Assembly: GCF_004758605.1 (NCBI RefSeq) | Contig: NZ_CP038512.1 | Coordinates: 1,776,001-1,840,000, forward strand | From: Deinococcus metallilatus | Lineage (GTDB): Bacteria > Deinococcota > Deinococci > Deinococcales > Deinococcaceae | Direction of reading: 5' to 3' | DNA length: 64,000 nt | Shown: piece after piece, positions 1 through 11,967 of the stretch | Layout: every line of letters begins with the position of its first letter | Position numbering within the stretch: position 1 is the stretch's first letter | Notes under the pieces: model-generated | Database searches by the model: none | Told to the model about the DNA's origin: nothing | Seen by the model: only the letters and a program-made list of their open reading frames with translations | Translations under genes and position numbers: made by a program

Positions 1-1241
1 ATCCAGGCGTGGCCCTGCACCTTCGGCCCGCTCCGGGCCACGCCGCTCACGAACACGGCGGGGTGTCCCAGACGGCGCAGCGCGCGGTAGGTGGCGTAAG
101 CCCGCGGCACACAGGTGCCCACCCGCGACTGCCGGGGATAGAGCAGCCGCGTCAGCCAGCTCACGCCGCCGAGCACGTCCTCCAGCGTGTCCAGCGGCAG
201 GAGACGGACCGGGCGCGGCAGGGTCCAGCCCGCGAGGTGCCTGCGGGGGTCACCCCCGGCCCGGACGGCAGCTCGGGCCGCCAACACGTCGGGGAGCAGG
301 GCGGGCAGCCAGCGCAGGCGCCGGGGCAGCACTTTCCAGCGGCTCTGCCAGAGCACGGCCCCCGGGCGCAGCCCGTCTTGCCAAACCGCGCGCTGCAAGG
401 CGGGCCGGGTCGCCAGGGCCTCCAGCGCGAACTGCCCCCGCAGCGGGTCACATACCCCGCGAAACGCCGCCCAGGTGTGCGTGGCCCCCAGTTCCCGGGC
501 GCGGGCCTCCAGCGTCTGAGCGGTGAGGCCGTGGCGCGCGATCAGCCGCCGCATGTCGGGATAGTCGGCGGGTTTCAGGCTGCCCAGGTCCCCGCCCCAC
601 TGGCGGCCCAGGGCCAGGTTGACCACCACGGCGTCGCGCGGGTCGGGCCGCCACACCGGCACCCCTTCCCAGTCCACCAGCCGTGCCCCGGCCCAGACCG
701 CCCGGGTGAGGGCCAGCACGCGGTCCTGCCGCCCGACTGCCCAGGCGGCCACGAAGCGGTGAACGTCGAGCCGGGTGTGGCCGCCCGGGCTGTAGAGGTG
801 CGCGCTCTCGTGGGTCCAGCGGCCGGGCCGGGCGTGCTGCCCGTCGCTGCGCCACCCCTGCGCGAGCGCGAGATGCACGGCCCGCGTCACGGCGGCCGGG
901 TCCGCCGGAAGCAGCACGTCCACGTCGCCGTAGAAGCGTTCGCCTGGCGTGGCGTACTCGAACTCGGCCAGCGCGAAGCCCTTGAACAGCAGGGCGGGAA
1001 TCCCCCCCCGCGCCCAGGCGGCGAGCAGGGGCCGCAGTTCGGCGCGGATCAGGGCGTGCCGCGCCCCCAGCGCGAGGTGCCCCGGGCGCAGCCGGGCACG
1101 CAGCGGGTGCCCTTCCGGGAGCCTGCCGCGCACCTCGCCCGCCAGCCCCGCCGCCAGCAGGTGCGCCGCGTCCGCCGGACCGACCTGCGGCGGATCGGTC
1201 GTCAGCGCGCGGACGAGAACCGCCGGGTCAGGCGCTCTCAG
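1..1241 (-). CDS. nucleotidyltransferase-like / lasso peptide B2-like fusion protein (partial, runs off left edge)
   Basis: Translating the minus strand from about 1241 to 1 gives one uninterrupted frame. The N-terminal part has the LLFKG...FYGDVDVLLP pattern of the uncharacterised nucleotidyltransferase family (PF14907-like), where GDVDVL supplies the acidic metal-binding pair. The C-terminal part, ending at the window edge, reads WLTRLLYPRQ...GTCVPRAYATYRALRRLG...GHAWI. This resembles the McjB C-terminal (lasso peptide B2, transglutaminase-like protease) domain with its Cys and His; the Asp would lie beyond the edge. The start is unclear. The frame is open back past the upstream lipoprotein stop, but the only ordinary start codon is GTG at 1133; CTG codons lie at 1241 and 1280. 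An ATG at 1274 is in another frame that stops after 16 codons, so a frameshift near the 5' end is possible. It follows the lipoprotein gene directly. Domain calls are by eye. Confidence 0.6.
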   Translation of the reverse strand, partial: MRAPDPAVLVRALTTDPPQVGPADAAHLLAAGLAGEVRGRLPEGHPLRARLRPGHLALGARHALIRAELRPLLAAWARGGIPALLFKGFALAEFEYATPGERFYGDVDVLLPADPAAVTRAVHLALAQGWRSDGQHARPGRWTHESAHLYSPGGHTRLDVHRFVAAWAVGRQDRVLALTRAVWAGARLVDWEGVPVWRPDPRDAVVVNLALGRQWGGDLGSLKPADYPDMRRLIARHGLTAQTLEARARELGATHTWAAFRGVCDPLRGQFALEALATRPALQRAVWQDGLRPGAVLWQSRWKVLPRRLRWLPALLPDVLAARAAVRAGGDPRRHLAGWTLPRPVRLLPLDTLEDVLGGVSWLTRLLYPRQSRVGTCVPRAYATYRALRRLGHPAVFVSGVARSGPKVQGHAW

Positions 1242-1276
1242 GGGAACCTCTGCGGCTGGGTGATGGGTCGCGCATG

Positions 1277-1806
1277 TCAGAAGCGGGCGCGGGCCTGCAT
1301 GCCGGTCAGGCGCAATTGCTCGCCGGTCAGGCTGTCCCCACTCGCCGCGCGCAGGCCGAAATAGGCGTGCCCGGCCTTCCCGGCCTCGTCGAGAGCCGGG
1401 CCGGACAGCGTGAAGGGCCGGTTCTGCCCGGGGGCGAGATTCAGCGTGCCGACCGAACGGCTCGCCTCCCCGCCCGCCTCACAGGCCACCAGCGACGGCG
1501 AGAGGGCCGTGCAGGTGGAGGGCAACCCGTCCAGGCTGGAGCGGACGTAGACGCTCACCTGGCTGAGATTGCCTCCAAGCGACGAGTACCGCGCCTCTCC
1601 CGTGACGCTGAGTTGCTGGAGAACCTGCGGCACCTGACTGCCCCCCAGCGCGTCCTGGCGCACGTACAGCACGCGGCCCAGCGCCAGCGCACTCGGCTGG
1701 AGGTCGACGGTCACGTCCGCGATGTTCACAGGTGGCGTGGGGACGACGCCGCAGGACACGAACACCAGGGCCACGCCCAGCCCCAGGAACGGCCGGAGCG
1801 CGCGCT

Positions 1807-1810
<4 letters not shown>
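1277..1810 (-). CDS. putative lipoprotein, unknown function
   Basis: The 177-residue product begins [21 protein letters not shown]: a positively charged start, a hydrophobic stretch and a lipobox-like FVSC with Cys about residue 20, as in signal peptidase II substrates. The mature part is polar and beta-rich with no motif I recognise. Two cysteines in the middle (STCTAL...LVACEAG) could form a disulfide. The start ATG overlaps the stop of the upstream SDR gene by 4 bp (ATGA), so the two are translationally coupled. The nucleotidyltransferase/B2-like gene follows immediately. It is probably anchored to a membrane face in the cell envelope. Its function is unknown. Confidence 0.75.
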
Positions 1811-2523
<713 letters not shown>

Positions 2524-2628
2524 AGGGGGAGGGTAGCAGGGTGAGCTTTCCGCCGTGCATCTACGCCCAAGACAGGAGGGGACGGTTTTCTCCTTCTCCC
2601 CTTGCGGGACTGGCCGTGCCCCTCCTTT

Positions 2629-2656
2629 GCTGATCGCTGAAAGCTGACCGCTATCC
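2629..2656. repeat. heptamer tandem array (GCTGANN), four units
   Basis: Directly upstream of the 2664 start codon, four in-phase 7-bp units run GCTGATC, GCTGAAA, GCTGACC, GCTATCC. The same GCTGA word recurs at the 7-bp period in the nuo spacers near 53088, 59637 and 60927. See the findings on word-repeat spacers. Confidence 0.75.
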
Positions 2657-2663
2657 TGCCCCC

Positions 2664-3851
<1,188 letters not shown>

Positions 3852-3926
3852 GGAAGCAAGGGTGATAGGCGCGTCTGATCAAGGGCTTGGAGAGCTTCTC
3901 CGTTCCCTGCCGGTCCCAGGTCACCT

Positions 3927-4757
3927 ATGAGCGGAATTCGGGTCCTCGAATCCTTCCTATGCTCCAAGTCGGGTGCACCGGATGGTGGAGATGATGCCAT
4001 CATCGTGACGCCCCACTTTGCCGCTGTCCTCGACGGCGCCACGGATAGCTCGGGGGTGACTTACGGCGGTATAGGCCCGGCCAGATTTGTTGTAGAGGCG
4101 GGTCTTAACGCTATTCGGCAACTGGCACCTGATGTTACGGCCTGCGAAGCTGTCAAGACCCTGTCCCTTGCCGTACAGCAGGCTCTCCGCACTCCCCCTG
4201 ACCAAGCTCTATGGCGACCTCCATGTTTCGTGTTTGCAATGTATTCAGCAGCTCGGCGGGAAATCTGGCGCGTCGGAGATACACAGTATCTGATCGACGG
4301 CATCGGCCAGAATCCAGATCTAGTGGTTGATCAGGTCACAACTGCTGTCAGACGTATGGTCCTTCACGCCCAATTGGCTCAAGGGGCCACCATTGAGGAC
4401 TTGCGACGTGAAGACCCTGGACATGAGGCCGCAACTCCGCTTTTTGTCCTTCAAACCCAGTTCATGAACAGAGCCGGGAGTCCGTTCAGCTACGGGGCCG
4501 TCAACGGCACTGCTGTGCCTGTGGAGTTAATCGAGGTGTTGCCTGTACCTTCCGGAGCAAAGGAAATCGTCCTGGCCACCGATGGTTACCCGCAGGTCTA
4601 TGCAAGCTTGCAGGAAAGTGAGGCGGGGTTGCAGGCCGTGCTGGAGCAAGACCCCCTGCTGATCAATATTCACATTGCTTCGAAGGGCTGGTGCCCTGGG
4701 GCAGCGTCCTTTGATGATCGGGCCTATCTCCGTCTGGACGTGTCTGTAGCAAGATAG
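3927..4757 (+). CDS. PP2C-like serine/threonine phosphatase domain protein
   Basis: The 276-residue protein carries the spaced acidic motifs of PP2C phosphatases: DD at 22-23, DGATD at 36-40, a WRVGDTQYL strand near 114-122, LATDG at 216-220 and DDRAYL at 263-268. These are the positions that usually bind the metal pair. The region around 130-170 differs from textbook PP2C and I cannot identify it. Base composition is lower in GC (about 52-55% in two 60-base lines I counted) than its neighbours (about 70%), and rare codons are used freely, which points to horizontal acquisition. No partner kinase or STAS protein is adjacent. It may be a stand-alone phosphatase or a divergent, inactive one. 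Confidence 0.65.
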   Translation: MSGIRVLESFLCSKSGAPDGGDDAIIVTPHFAAVLDGATDSSGVTYGGIGPARFVVEAGLNAIRQLAPDVTACEAVKTLSLAVQQALRTPPDQALWRPPCFVFAMYSAARREIWRVGDTQYLIDGIGQNPDLVVDQVTTAVRRMVLHAQLAQGATIEDLRREDPGHEAATPLFVLQTQFMNRAGSPFSYGAVNGTAVPVELIEVLPVPSGAKEIVLATDGYPQVYASLQESEAGLQAVLEQDPLLINIHIASKGWCPGAASFDDRAYLRLDVSVAR

Positions 4758-4801
4758 GCGAGTACGCCAACCCGCAGGCAGCCCTCCCCTCTCCGCCCGC
4801 C

Positions 4802-5494
<693 letters not shown>

Positions 5495-5587
5495 CGGGCG
5501 CATCCTAGCGTCAGGCGGCGCGGCTGCACAGGCCGCAGGACACGTTGGGCCGCCCCCCGCCCGGCCCACTGCGCTACAGTGCCCCGC

Positions 5588-6265
<678 letters not shown>

Positions 6266-6334
6266 CCTATCCCATCCTCAAGTGCGCCCTCTTTGGTAAG
6301 AGGTGGGCCGCCTCATACACTGTGTTCCAGCATG

Positions 6335-6706
6335 TCAAGGGATGAAGTGTTCAGGTTGATGCCGCACGAAGTATTGCTGTTGCCGACGTAGAGGCGAATT
6401 CCGAGGCAGGGCCAGAAGCTCAGCAATCCAGGCTATGAGTTCCGGCAGCACCGAATGCTCAACGTATCGTCGTGCGGCAGCAGCAACATTATTGGACACA
6501 GCTCCCACACGCACATAAAGCCGCTCATACCCCACGTTCTCGTTTGGCGCCCAGAAATGTGCATCAAAGAAGATTCCTCCTGCCCCGTAGATCATCTGTG
6601 TATCTATTTCAATACCAGCCTCAGACAGCGCATCAGCAAAGGCAGAGGACTTGAGGATGAAACTCATGCCCTTTGGCAGTGGTCCTTTTTCAATCCTCAT
6701 CGTCAT
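6335..6706 (-). CDS. hypothetical protein, lower GC
   Basis: I read 123 residues from the ATG at 6706 (MTMRIEKGPLPKGMSF). No family is recognised. The protein is soluble with an amphipathic C-terminal half (EHSVLPELIAWIAELLALP) and a conserved-looking IYGAGGIFFDAHFWAPNE stretch. Composition is markedly lower in GC (about 50%) than the flanking genes, which is consistent with recent transfer. It lies downstream of the oxidoreductase on the same strand with a gap of about 47 bp. A longer frame back to 6760 exists but overlaps that gene's 3' end, so I prefer the internal start. Confidence 0.6.
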   Translation of the reverse strand: MTMRIEKGPLPKGMSFILKSSAFADALSEAGIEIDTQMIYGAGGIFFDAHFWAPNENVGYERLYVRVGAVSNNVAAAARRYVEHSVLPELIAWIAELLALPRNSPLRRQQQYFVRHQPEHFIP

Positions 6707-6753
6707 ACCGCATGGACTGTCTCTTACCGGGGAACGTCTTGCCTGTACGCCCC

Positions 6754-7863
<1,110 letters not shown>

Positions 7864-8051
7864 GCCTCCGAATGTAGCCGCGCGCCGCGCCGCTGCGCCA
7901 GATGGCGGACGCTTCATGAGGGGCGGAGGTTCCTCCTGTCCCCATGCACTTCACCGCATCTTCCAGGTCTGAAGCCCGAGAAGTTATCCCCGGCTTCTCG
8001 TTATCTTCTCTGTAGCCCCCGGCCTTATCTGGAGGGCCACAGCATTGAAAG

Positions 8052-8428
8052 GTGCTGAGGATTGAAACGAGGACTGGCCCAACCCCCCCACCCACGAAAC
8101 CCTGCACCGCCTGCTGAGCCGGTCCTACCGCATCGCCCTCGCCACCGAGGAGGATGGCCGGGTGATCGGCTTCGCGCAGGCGATCAGCGACGGCGTGCTG
8201 ACAGCCTTCATTCCACTGCTGGAAGTGCAGGCCACATACCGGGGGCAGGGCGTCGGCTCGGCGCTGATGCGGCGCCTCCTCGCGCAGCTTGATCATCTGT
8301 ACGCCGTGGACCTGAGCTGCGACGACGAACTGGTGCCGTTCTACGGGCGGCTGGGCTTCGGGCAGGCGAACCTGATGTTCCGGCGCAGCTACGCGCGGCA
8401 GAACGGCGCCCCGCTCCTGACCGTGTGA
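8052..8428 (+). pseudogene. GNAT acetyltransferase, disrupted near the 5' end
   Basis: From about 8076 to the stop at 8428 one frame gives DWPNPPTHETLHRLLSRSYRIALATEEDGRVIGFAQAISDGVLTAFIPLLEV...YRGQGVGSALMRRLL...FYGRLGF, an otherwise complete GNAT fold with the acetyl-CoA loop RGQGVGS. That frame has a TGA at once upstream. The expected N-terminus, VLRIETRTG, is present from GTG 8052 but in another frame. Relatives of this family have a dozen or so residues between these parts, so a short deletion that also shifted frame is likely. Translation from the internal GTG at 8162 would give only 88 residues. I call it a pseudogene, but a sequencing or assembly error cannot be excluded. Confidence 0.6.
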
Positions 8429-8475
8429 TCCGCCGCGTATCCCTTTGCCCCTCGACAACGCGCGTAAGGTGAGGC

Positions 8476-8865
8476 ATGAGCGATCCCAACTTCGAGAAGG
8501 GGCTGGAAAAACGCCGTCAGGTGATGGGCGCCGAGTTCGTGGAGCGGGCCTTCGCGGGCGGCCCGGACGCCTTCGGGGCCGACTTCCAGCACTTCATGAC
8601 CAGCTACGCCTGGGGCGCGGTGTGGGGCCGGGAGGGGCTGCCCGACCGTGAGCGCCACATGCTGACCCTCGCCATTCTCGCCGCCCTGGGCCGCGAGCGG
8701 GAACTGGAGGGGCACCTGCGCGCCACGGCGAACACGGGCGTGACGCCCCAGGACCTCAGCGACGTGTTTCATCAGGTGGCGATCTACGCGGGCGTACCCG
8801 CCGCCATCAGTGCCGTGGGTATCGCGAAGCGGGTGCTGGCGGAACGGGAAGGGCAGCAGGGTTAA
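8476..8865 (+). CDS. carboxymuconolactone decarboxylase family protein (PcaC-like)
   Basis: The 129-residue protein matches the compact all-helical CMD fold: EKGLEKRRQVMGAEFVERAF, then HFMTSYAWGAVWGREGLPDRERHMLTLAILAALG, then EGHLRATANTGVTPQDLSDVFHQVAIYAGVPAAI. The LEKR...VMG start and the YAWG segment are those of true 4-carboxymuconolactone decarboxylases rather than AhpD, because there is no CxxC. PcaC acts in the protocatechuate branch of the beta-ketoadipate pathway, but no other pca gene is nearby, so the physiological substrate is open. Its stop overlaps the stop of the convergent ABC permease gene by 4 bp. Confidence 0.85.
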   Translation: MSDPNFEKGLEKRRQVMGAEFVERAFAGGPDAFGADFQHFMTSYAWGAVWGREGLPDRERHMLTLAILAALGRERELEGHLRATANTGVTPQDLSDVFHQVAIYAGVPAAISAVGIAKRVLAEREGQQG

Positions 8866-9650
8866 CTGCTCGCGCTCGTGTAACTCGCCACGGCCTTCAG
8901 CCAGAACAGCCGCGTGAGGACGAAGAGCGCCCCCGCCACCAGCGGCGAGGCGAACGCCAGCGCGGGCGTGAGGGTGCCCGTCATCGCCTGGGCGGGCACC
9001 GTCGTGATGAAGGCGACCGGCAACACGAACGTCAGCAGGGCGCGCACGGGCACCGGGAAGGCCGTGACCGGAAAGCGGGCCGCGCCGAACACGCCGTTGA
9101 AAAGTTCCGTGATGTTCTGCGTCTTCACCCACCAGAAGGCGGTGGTGGAGAGGCCCAGCCAGATGCAGTACACGATCACCACGGCGCTGAGGTACAGCAC
9201 GGCGGCACTCAGCACGCCGGGCAGCGTGACGGTCAGGTGCGCCGCCGCGTAGGCGATCAGCCCCGCGCCGATCAGCAGGTCCGTCACGCGCAGCACGTTG
9301 AGGTTGCGGGCCGAGACGTTGAACTGCGCGTCCACCGGCTTGAGCAGCGTGAAGTCCATGCTGCCCGTGCGGATCGCCTCCGCGATCTTGCTCATGTTCG
9401 GCTGGATGAACACGCTGATCACGCCCTCGGTCAGCATGAAAAACCCCGTCACGAGCAGCGCCGCCTGAAAAGACCACCCGCCCACGCTGGTCGTCCCCGG
9501 CTGCCCGAACAGCACCGCGATGCCCAGCAGCGCCACGCCCGCCTCTCCCAGGCTCGCCAGCACCGCCCCCAGGAAATTCGCCCGGTACTCCAACTGCGCG
9601 GAGAGCGTCGCGCCGGTGAAGATGCGGATGAGGCGGAGGTAACGGGTCAC
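8862..9650 (-). CDS. ABC-2 family transporter permease (subunit 2)
   Basis: The product has 262 residues with about six hydrophobic segments. It begins at a GTG (VTRYLRLIRIFTGATLSAQLEYRANF) that overlaps the stop of the preceding permease by 4 bp (GTGA). The EYRANF motif, the TGSMDFTLLKPVD loop and the FNGVFGAARFPVTAFP segment are those of the PF06182-type ABC-2 membrane proteins, which always come in pairs with one ATPase. It is the last gene of the ATPase-permease-permease operon at 8862-11560. The substrate is unknown; the family includes antibiotic and peptide exporters. Confidence 0.87.
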   Translation of the reverse strand: MTRYLRLIRIFTGATLSAQLEYRANFLGAVLASLGEAGVALLGIAVLFGQPGTTSVGGWSFQAALLVTGFFMLTEGVISVFIQPNMSKIAEAIRTGSMDFTLLKPVDAQFNVSARNLNVLRVTDLLIGAGLIAYAAAHLTVTLPGVLSAAVLYLSAVVIVYCIWLGLSTTAFWWVKTQNITELFNGVFGAARFPVTAFPVPVRALLTFVLPVAFITTVPAQAMTGTLTPALAFASPLVAGALFVLTRLFWLKAVASYTSASS

Positions 9651-10450
9651 GCCCCCACCGCCCCGTACTTCCGCAGCCCCACCCGCCACACGAGCAGCCG
9701 CGCGGTCCAGAAGACGAGCAGCCAGGCGGCGAGGACCAGCGCGCCGCGCCCGGCGTCGGCCAGGGTGGCCTTTCCGGAAAGGAGTTGCGCGGGGAGGCCC
9801 AGCATGTACGGGAAGGGCGTCCACAGGGCGATCTGCTGCACCCAGGCGGGATAGAAGGCGAGGGGGGCGAACATGCCGCCCAGCGCGGCGTACACCAGCC
9901 ACACCACCTCCTGAAAGCTGGTGCTGGATTCCGTCCAGAAGGCCAGCAGGCCAAGCGTGTACTCCCACAGGAAGCGGGCGCTGAAGCCCAGGAACGCCAG
10001 GCCCAGCGCCGCCAGGTACGCGGCGGGGTCGGTGGTGAAGCGCGCCCCCGTCCACCACGCGAACAGCGCGACGAGGGCGAGCAGCGCGGGAAACCGCACG
10101 AGGCGGCCTGCGACGTGATCCATATACCTCTGCCAGATCGGATCAAGGGGCCGCAGCAGCTTGGGCGAGAGGGTGCCCTGCCGGATGTCGAAATCCAGGT
10201 CCCAGGCCACCCACACCACCAGGAGTTGCGACACCACCCAGGTCGCCAGGAAGTACGTGGCGAACTCGCCCGGCGAGTACCCGCGAATCTCCCCGCCCGG
10301 CGCCGCCGCCGCCTGCGCCATCCACACCAGCATCATCACCAGGCTGAGGGTGCTGGACAGCATCCAGATGATGATCTCCGCGCGGTATTCCGTCATCTCC
10401 GCGAATTGCACGGCGAACAGCACGCGGAGTTTGCGCCAGAAGGGGGTCAT
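9647..10450 (-). CDS. ABC-2 family transporter permease (subunit 1)
   Basis: The product has 267 residues from the ATG of MTPFWRKLRVLFAVQFAEMTEYRAEIIIWML (10450), with about six transmembrane segments. Like its partner it contains the YRAEI entry helix and a TLSPKLLRPLDPI loop that corresponds to the FTLLKPVD loop of subunit 2, so the two are paralogous halves of one channel. The next gene starts inside its stop codon. Upstream, towards the ATPase gene, is a roughly 100-bp spacer filled by the word-repeat hairpin at 10489-10563. A longer open frame reaching 10546 would translate through that repeat and is rejected. Confidence 0.87.
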   Translation of the reverse strand: MTPFWRKLRVLFAVQFAEMTEYRAEIIIWMLSSTLSLVMMLVWMAQAAAAPGGEIRGYSPGEFATYFLATWVVSQLLVVWVAWDLDFDIRQGTLSPKLLRPLDPIWQRYMDHVAGRLVRFPALLALVALFAWWTGARFTTDPAAYLAALGLAFLGFSARFLWEYTLGLLAFWTESSTSFQEVVWLVYAALGGMFAPLAFYPAWVQQIALWTPFPYMLGLPAQLLSGKATLADAGRGALVLAAWLLVFWTARLLVWRVGLRKYGAVGA

Positions 10451-10488
10451 GGGCGCCTCCAATGCACGGCTCTGCGAGTCCGGCGCGG

Positions 10489-10563
10489 GAAGTGGTAAGT
10501 GGGAAGTGGAAAGTGGAAAAAGACAGGCGACCGACCCACTGACCACTCACCACTAACCACTGA
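10489..10563. repeat. heptamer word-repeat hairpin: four NAAGTGG units facing four CCACTNA units
   Basis: The left arm (10489-10516) is four in-phase 7-mers GAAGTGG, TAAGTGG, GAAGTGG, AAAGTGG. The right arm (10536-10563) is CCACTGA, CCACTCA, CCACTAA, CCACTGA. The arms are complementary with about 19 bp between them, so the transcript or DNA strand can fold into a long slippable hairpin. The right arm covers the last codons and the stop of the ABC ATPase gene (stop at 10553-10555). It sits between the ATPase and permease genes of one operon. Confidence 0.85.
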
Positions 10564-11560
10564 CGATCTCCTTCCGCCCGAACAGCTCCGCCATGACCGC
10601 CTCGATGGGCGGGTCCTCCACCGTCAGGTCGGCCACGTCCAGGTCCGCGAGGAGGCGGGCGGCGCGAGCGCTCACCTCGGCGCGGGGGACGGTGAGTTCG
10701 GCGCTGAGGCCGTCCACGCGAATGGCCGAGCCGTAATGGGCGAGCTGCGCGGCGGTCACGGGCTGGCGGAGTTGCAGCCGGATGGTCTTGCCGCCCCGGC
10801 TCTGCCCCGCGAGCCGGGCGAGGTCCCCGTCGAAGACGAGCTGGCCCTGATCGATCACCAGGATGCGGCGGGCGAGGGCAGTCACGTCCGCCATGTAGTG
10901 GCTGGTCAGGATGACGGTCGCGCCGTACCGCTCGTTGTAGTCGCGGATAAAGGCGCGCACCGATTCCTGCATGTTCACGTCCAGACCGATGGTCGGCTCG
11001 TCGAGAAACAGCACGCGGGGCCGGTGCAGCAGCGCGGCGGCCAGTTCACACTTCATACGTTCCCCGAGGGAGAGCTTGCGGACCTGTTTCTTCAGGATGC
11101 CGCCCAGGTCCAGCACGTCGGTGAACTCGCGCATCGTCTCGCGGTACTGGGCGTCACTGATCTCGTAGATCGCCTGGTTCACCAGGAAGGAGTCCAGGGC
11201 GGGGAGGTCCCAGAGGAGCTGCTGCTTCTGGCCCATCACCAGCGTGATGCTTTTCAGGAACGCGGCCTCGCGGCGGCGCGGCTCGAACCCGGCCACGCGC
11301 ACCTCCCCGCCGGAGGGGTGCAGCAGGCCCGAGAGCATCTTGAGCGTGGTGGTCTTCCCCGCCCCGTTCGGCCCCAGGAAGCCCACCACCTCCCCCGGCG
11401 CGAGGTCGAAGGACACGCCCCGGACCGCCTCCACCGCGCGGGTCTTGCGGTTCACGAAACCCTTCAGGCTACCCAGGAACCCCGGCTCCTTCTCGTGGAC
11501 GACGTACTGCTTGCGGAGATCACGGACGCGCACGCTGGCATCCGGGGTGAGAGTGGTCAT
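10553..11560 (-). CDS. ABC-2 type exporter ATP-binding protein
   Basis: The 335-residue ATPase has Walker A GPNGAGKT (63-70), signature LSLGERMKCEL (162-172), Walker B VLFLDEPTIGLDV (182-194) and the H-loop TSHYM. The long N-terminal extension before Walker A and the C-terminal 80-residue domain are typical of ATPases paired with PF06182 permeases. Its stop codon lies inside the heptamer repeat at 10536-10563, so the last residues (VSG) are encoded by repeat DNA. It is the first gene of the exporter operon and starts at 11560. Confidence 0.9.
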   Translation of the reverse strand: MTTLTPDASVRVRDLRKQYVVHEKEPGFLGSLKGFVNRKTRAVEAVRGVSFDLAPGEVVGFLGPNGAGKTTTLKMLSGLLHPSGGEVRVAGFEPRRREAAFLKSITLVMGQKQQLLWDLPALDSFLVNQAIYEISDAQYRETMREFTDVLDLGGILKKQVRKLSLGERMKCELAAALLHRPRVLFLDEPTIGLDVNMQESVRAFIRDYNERYGATVILTSHYMADVTALARRILVIDQGQLVFDGDLARLAGQSRGGKTIRLQLRQPVTAAQLAHYGSAIRVDGLSAELTVPRAEVSARAARLLADLDVADLTVEDPPIEAVMAELFGRKEIVSG

Positions 11561-11616
11561 AGGTGGCCTCAGAGTACGCGGCGGGCGGGGGACGGGAATG
11601 CGCGAAATGGCGTGCT

Positions 11617-11967
11617 TCAGAGCGGCTGCGCGAGAAAGACCGCGTGCCCGTCCGGGTCCAGCACCTCGGCCTCCCGCACGCCGTATTCCATGTCGCGCGG
11701 TGGGGTGAGGATCGTCAGTCCGGCCTGCGCGATGCGGCGGGTCAGGTCGTCCACATCGGGCACGGTGAATTGCAGGTTGACGCTGCCCCGGCTGGCCTGC
11801 GGGGTTTCGGCAGGGTGCAGCAGGAGAGGCACGCCCGCGTCCAGCGTGACCATGCCGAACTCGTCAGACAGGACGGGTAAGCCCAGCAGGTCCGCGTAGA
11901 AGGCGCGGGAGGCCTTCACGTCGCGGGTGAGGACGATGACGGTCCCGATACGGGCAGCGTCAGACAT
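11617..11967 (-). CDS. VOC (glyoxalase/bleomycin-resistance-like) family protein
   Basis: The 116-residue single-module VOC protein has VIVLTRDVKASRAFYADLLGLPVLSDE at the N-terminus and VLDPDGHAVFLAQP at the C-terminus, which is the paired beta-alpha-beta-beta-beta pattern. The aspartate in DPDG and the following A-V-F stand where glyoxalases carry a Glu ligand, so metal binding is uncertain. Its start overlaps the end of the second VOC gene by 8 bp. It is the third gene of the ribbon-helix-helix/VOC/VOC operon. Confidence 0.82.
   Translation of the reverse strand: MSDAARIGTVIVLTRDVKASRAFYADLLGLPVLSDEFGMVTLDAGVPLLLHPAETPQASRGSVNLQFTVPDVDDLTRRIAQAGLTILTPPRDMEYGVREAEVLDPDGHAVFLAQPL

Noticed and set aside
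9..1364. A 451-codon plus-strand open frame at the left end
   Set aside because: It is antisense to the nucleotidyltransferase/B2-like frame and the lipoprotein end, with shadow-type composition.
8162..8428. A complete short GNAT gene starting at GTG 8162
   Set aside because: It would lack the first conserved strand and helices that are visible in frame upstream (DWPNPPTHETLHRLL), so a disrupted gene explains the data better.
9651..10058. N-terminal extension of the second ABC permease
   Set aside because: It lies antisense-like out of frame inside the first permease gene. The GTG at 9650 gives the normal start and a 4-bp overlap.
10489..10563. Simple intrinsic terminator
   Set aside because: There is no T-run, and the tandem 7-bp structure is not a normal stem; it is recorded as a repeat instead, though it may still affect transcription.
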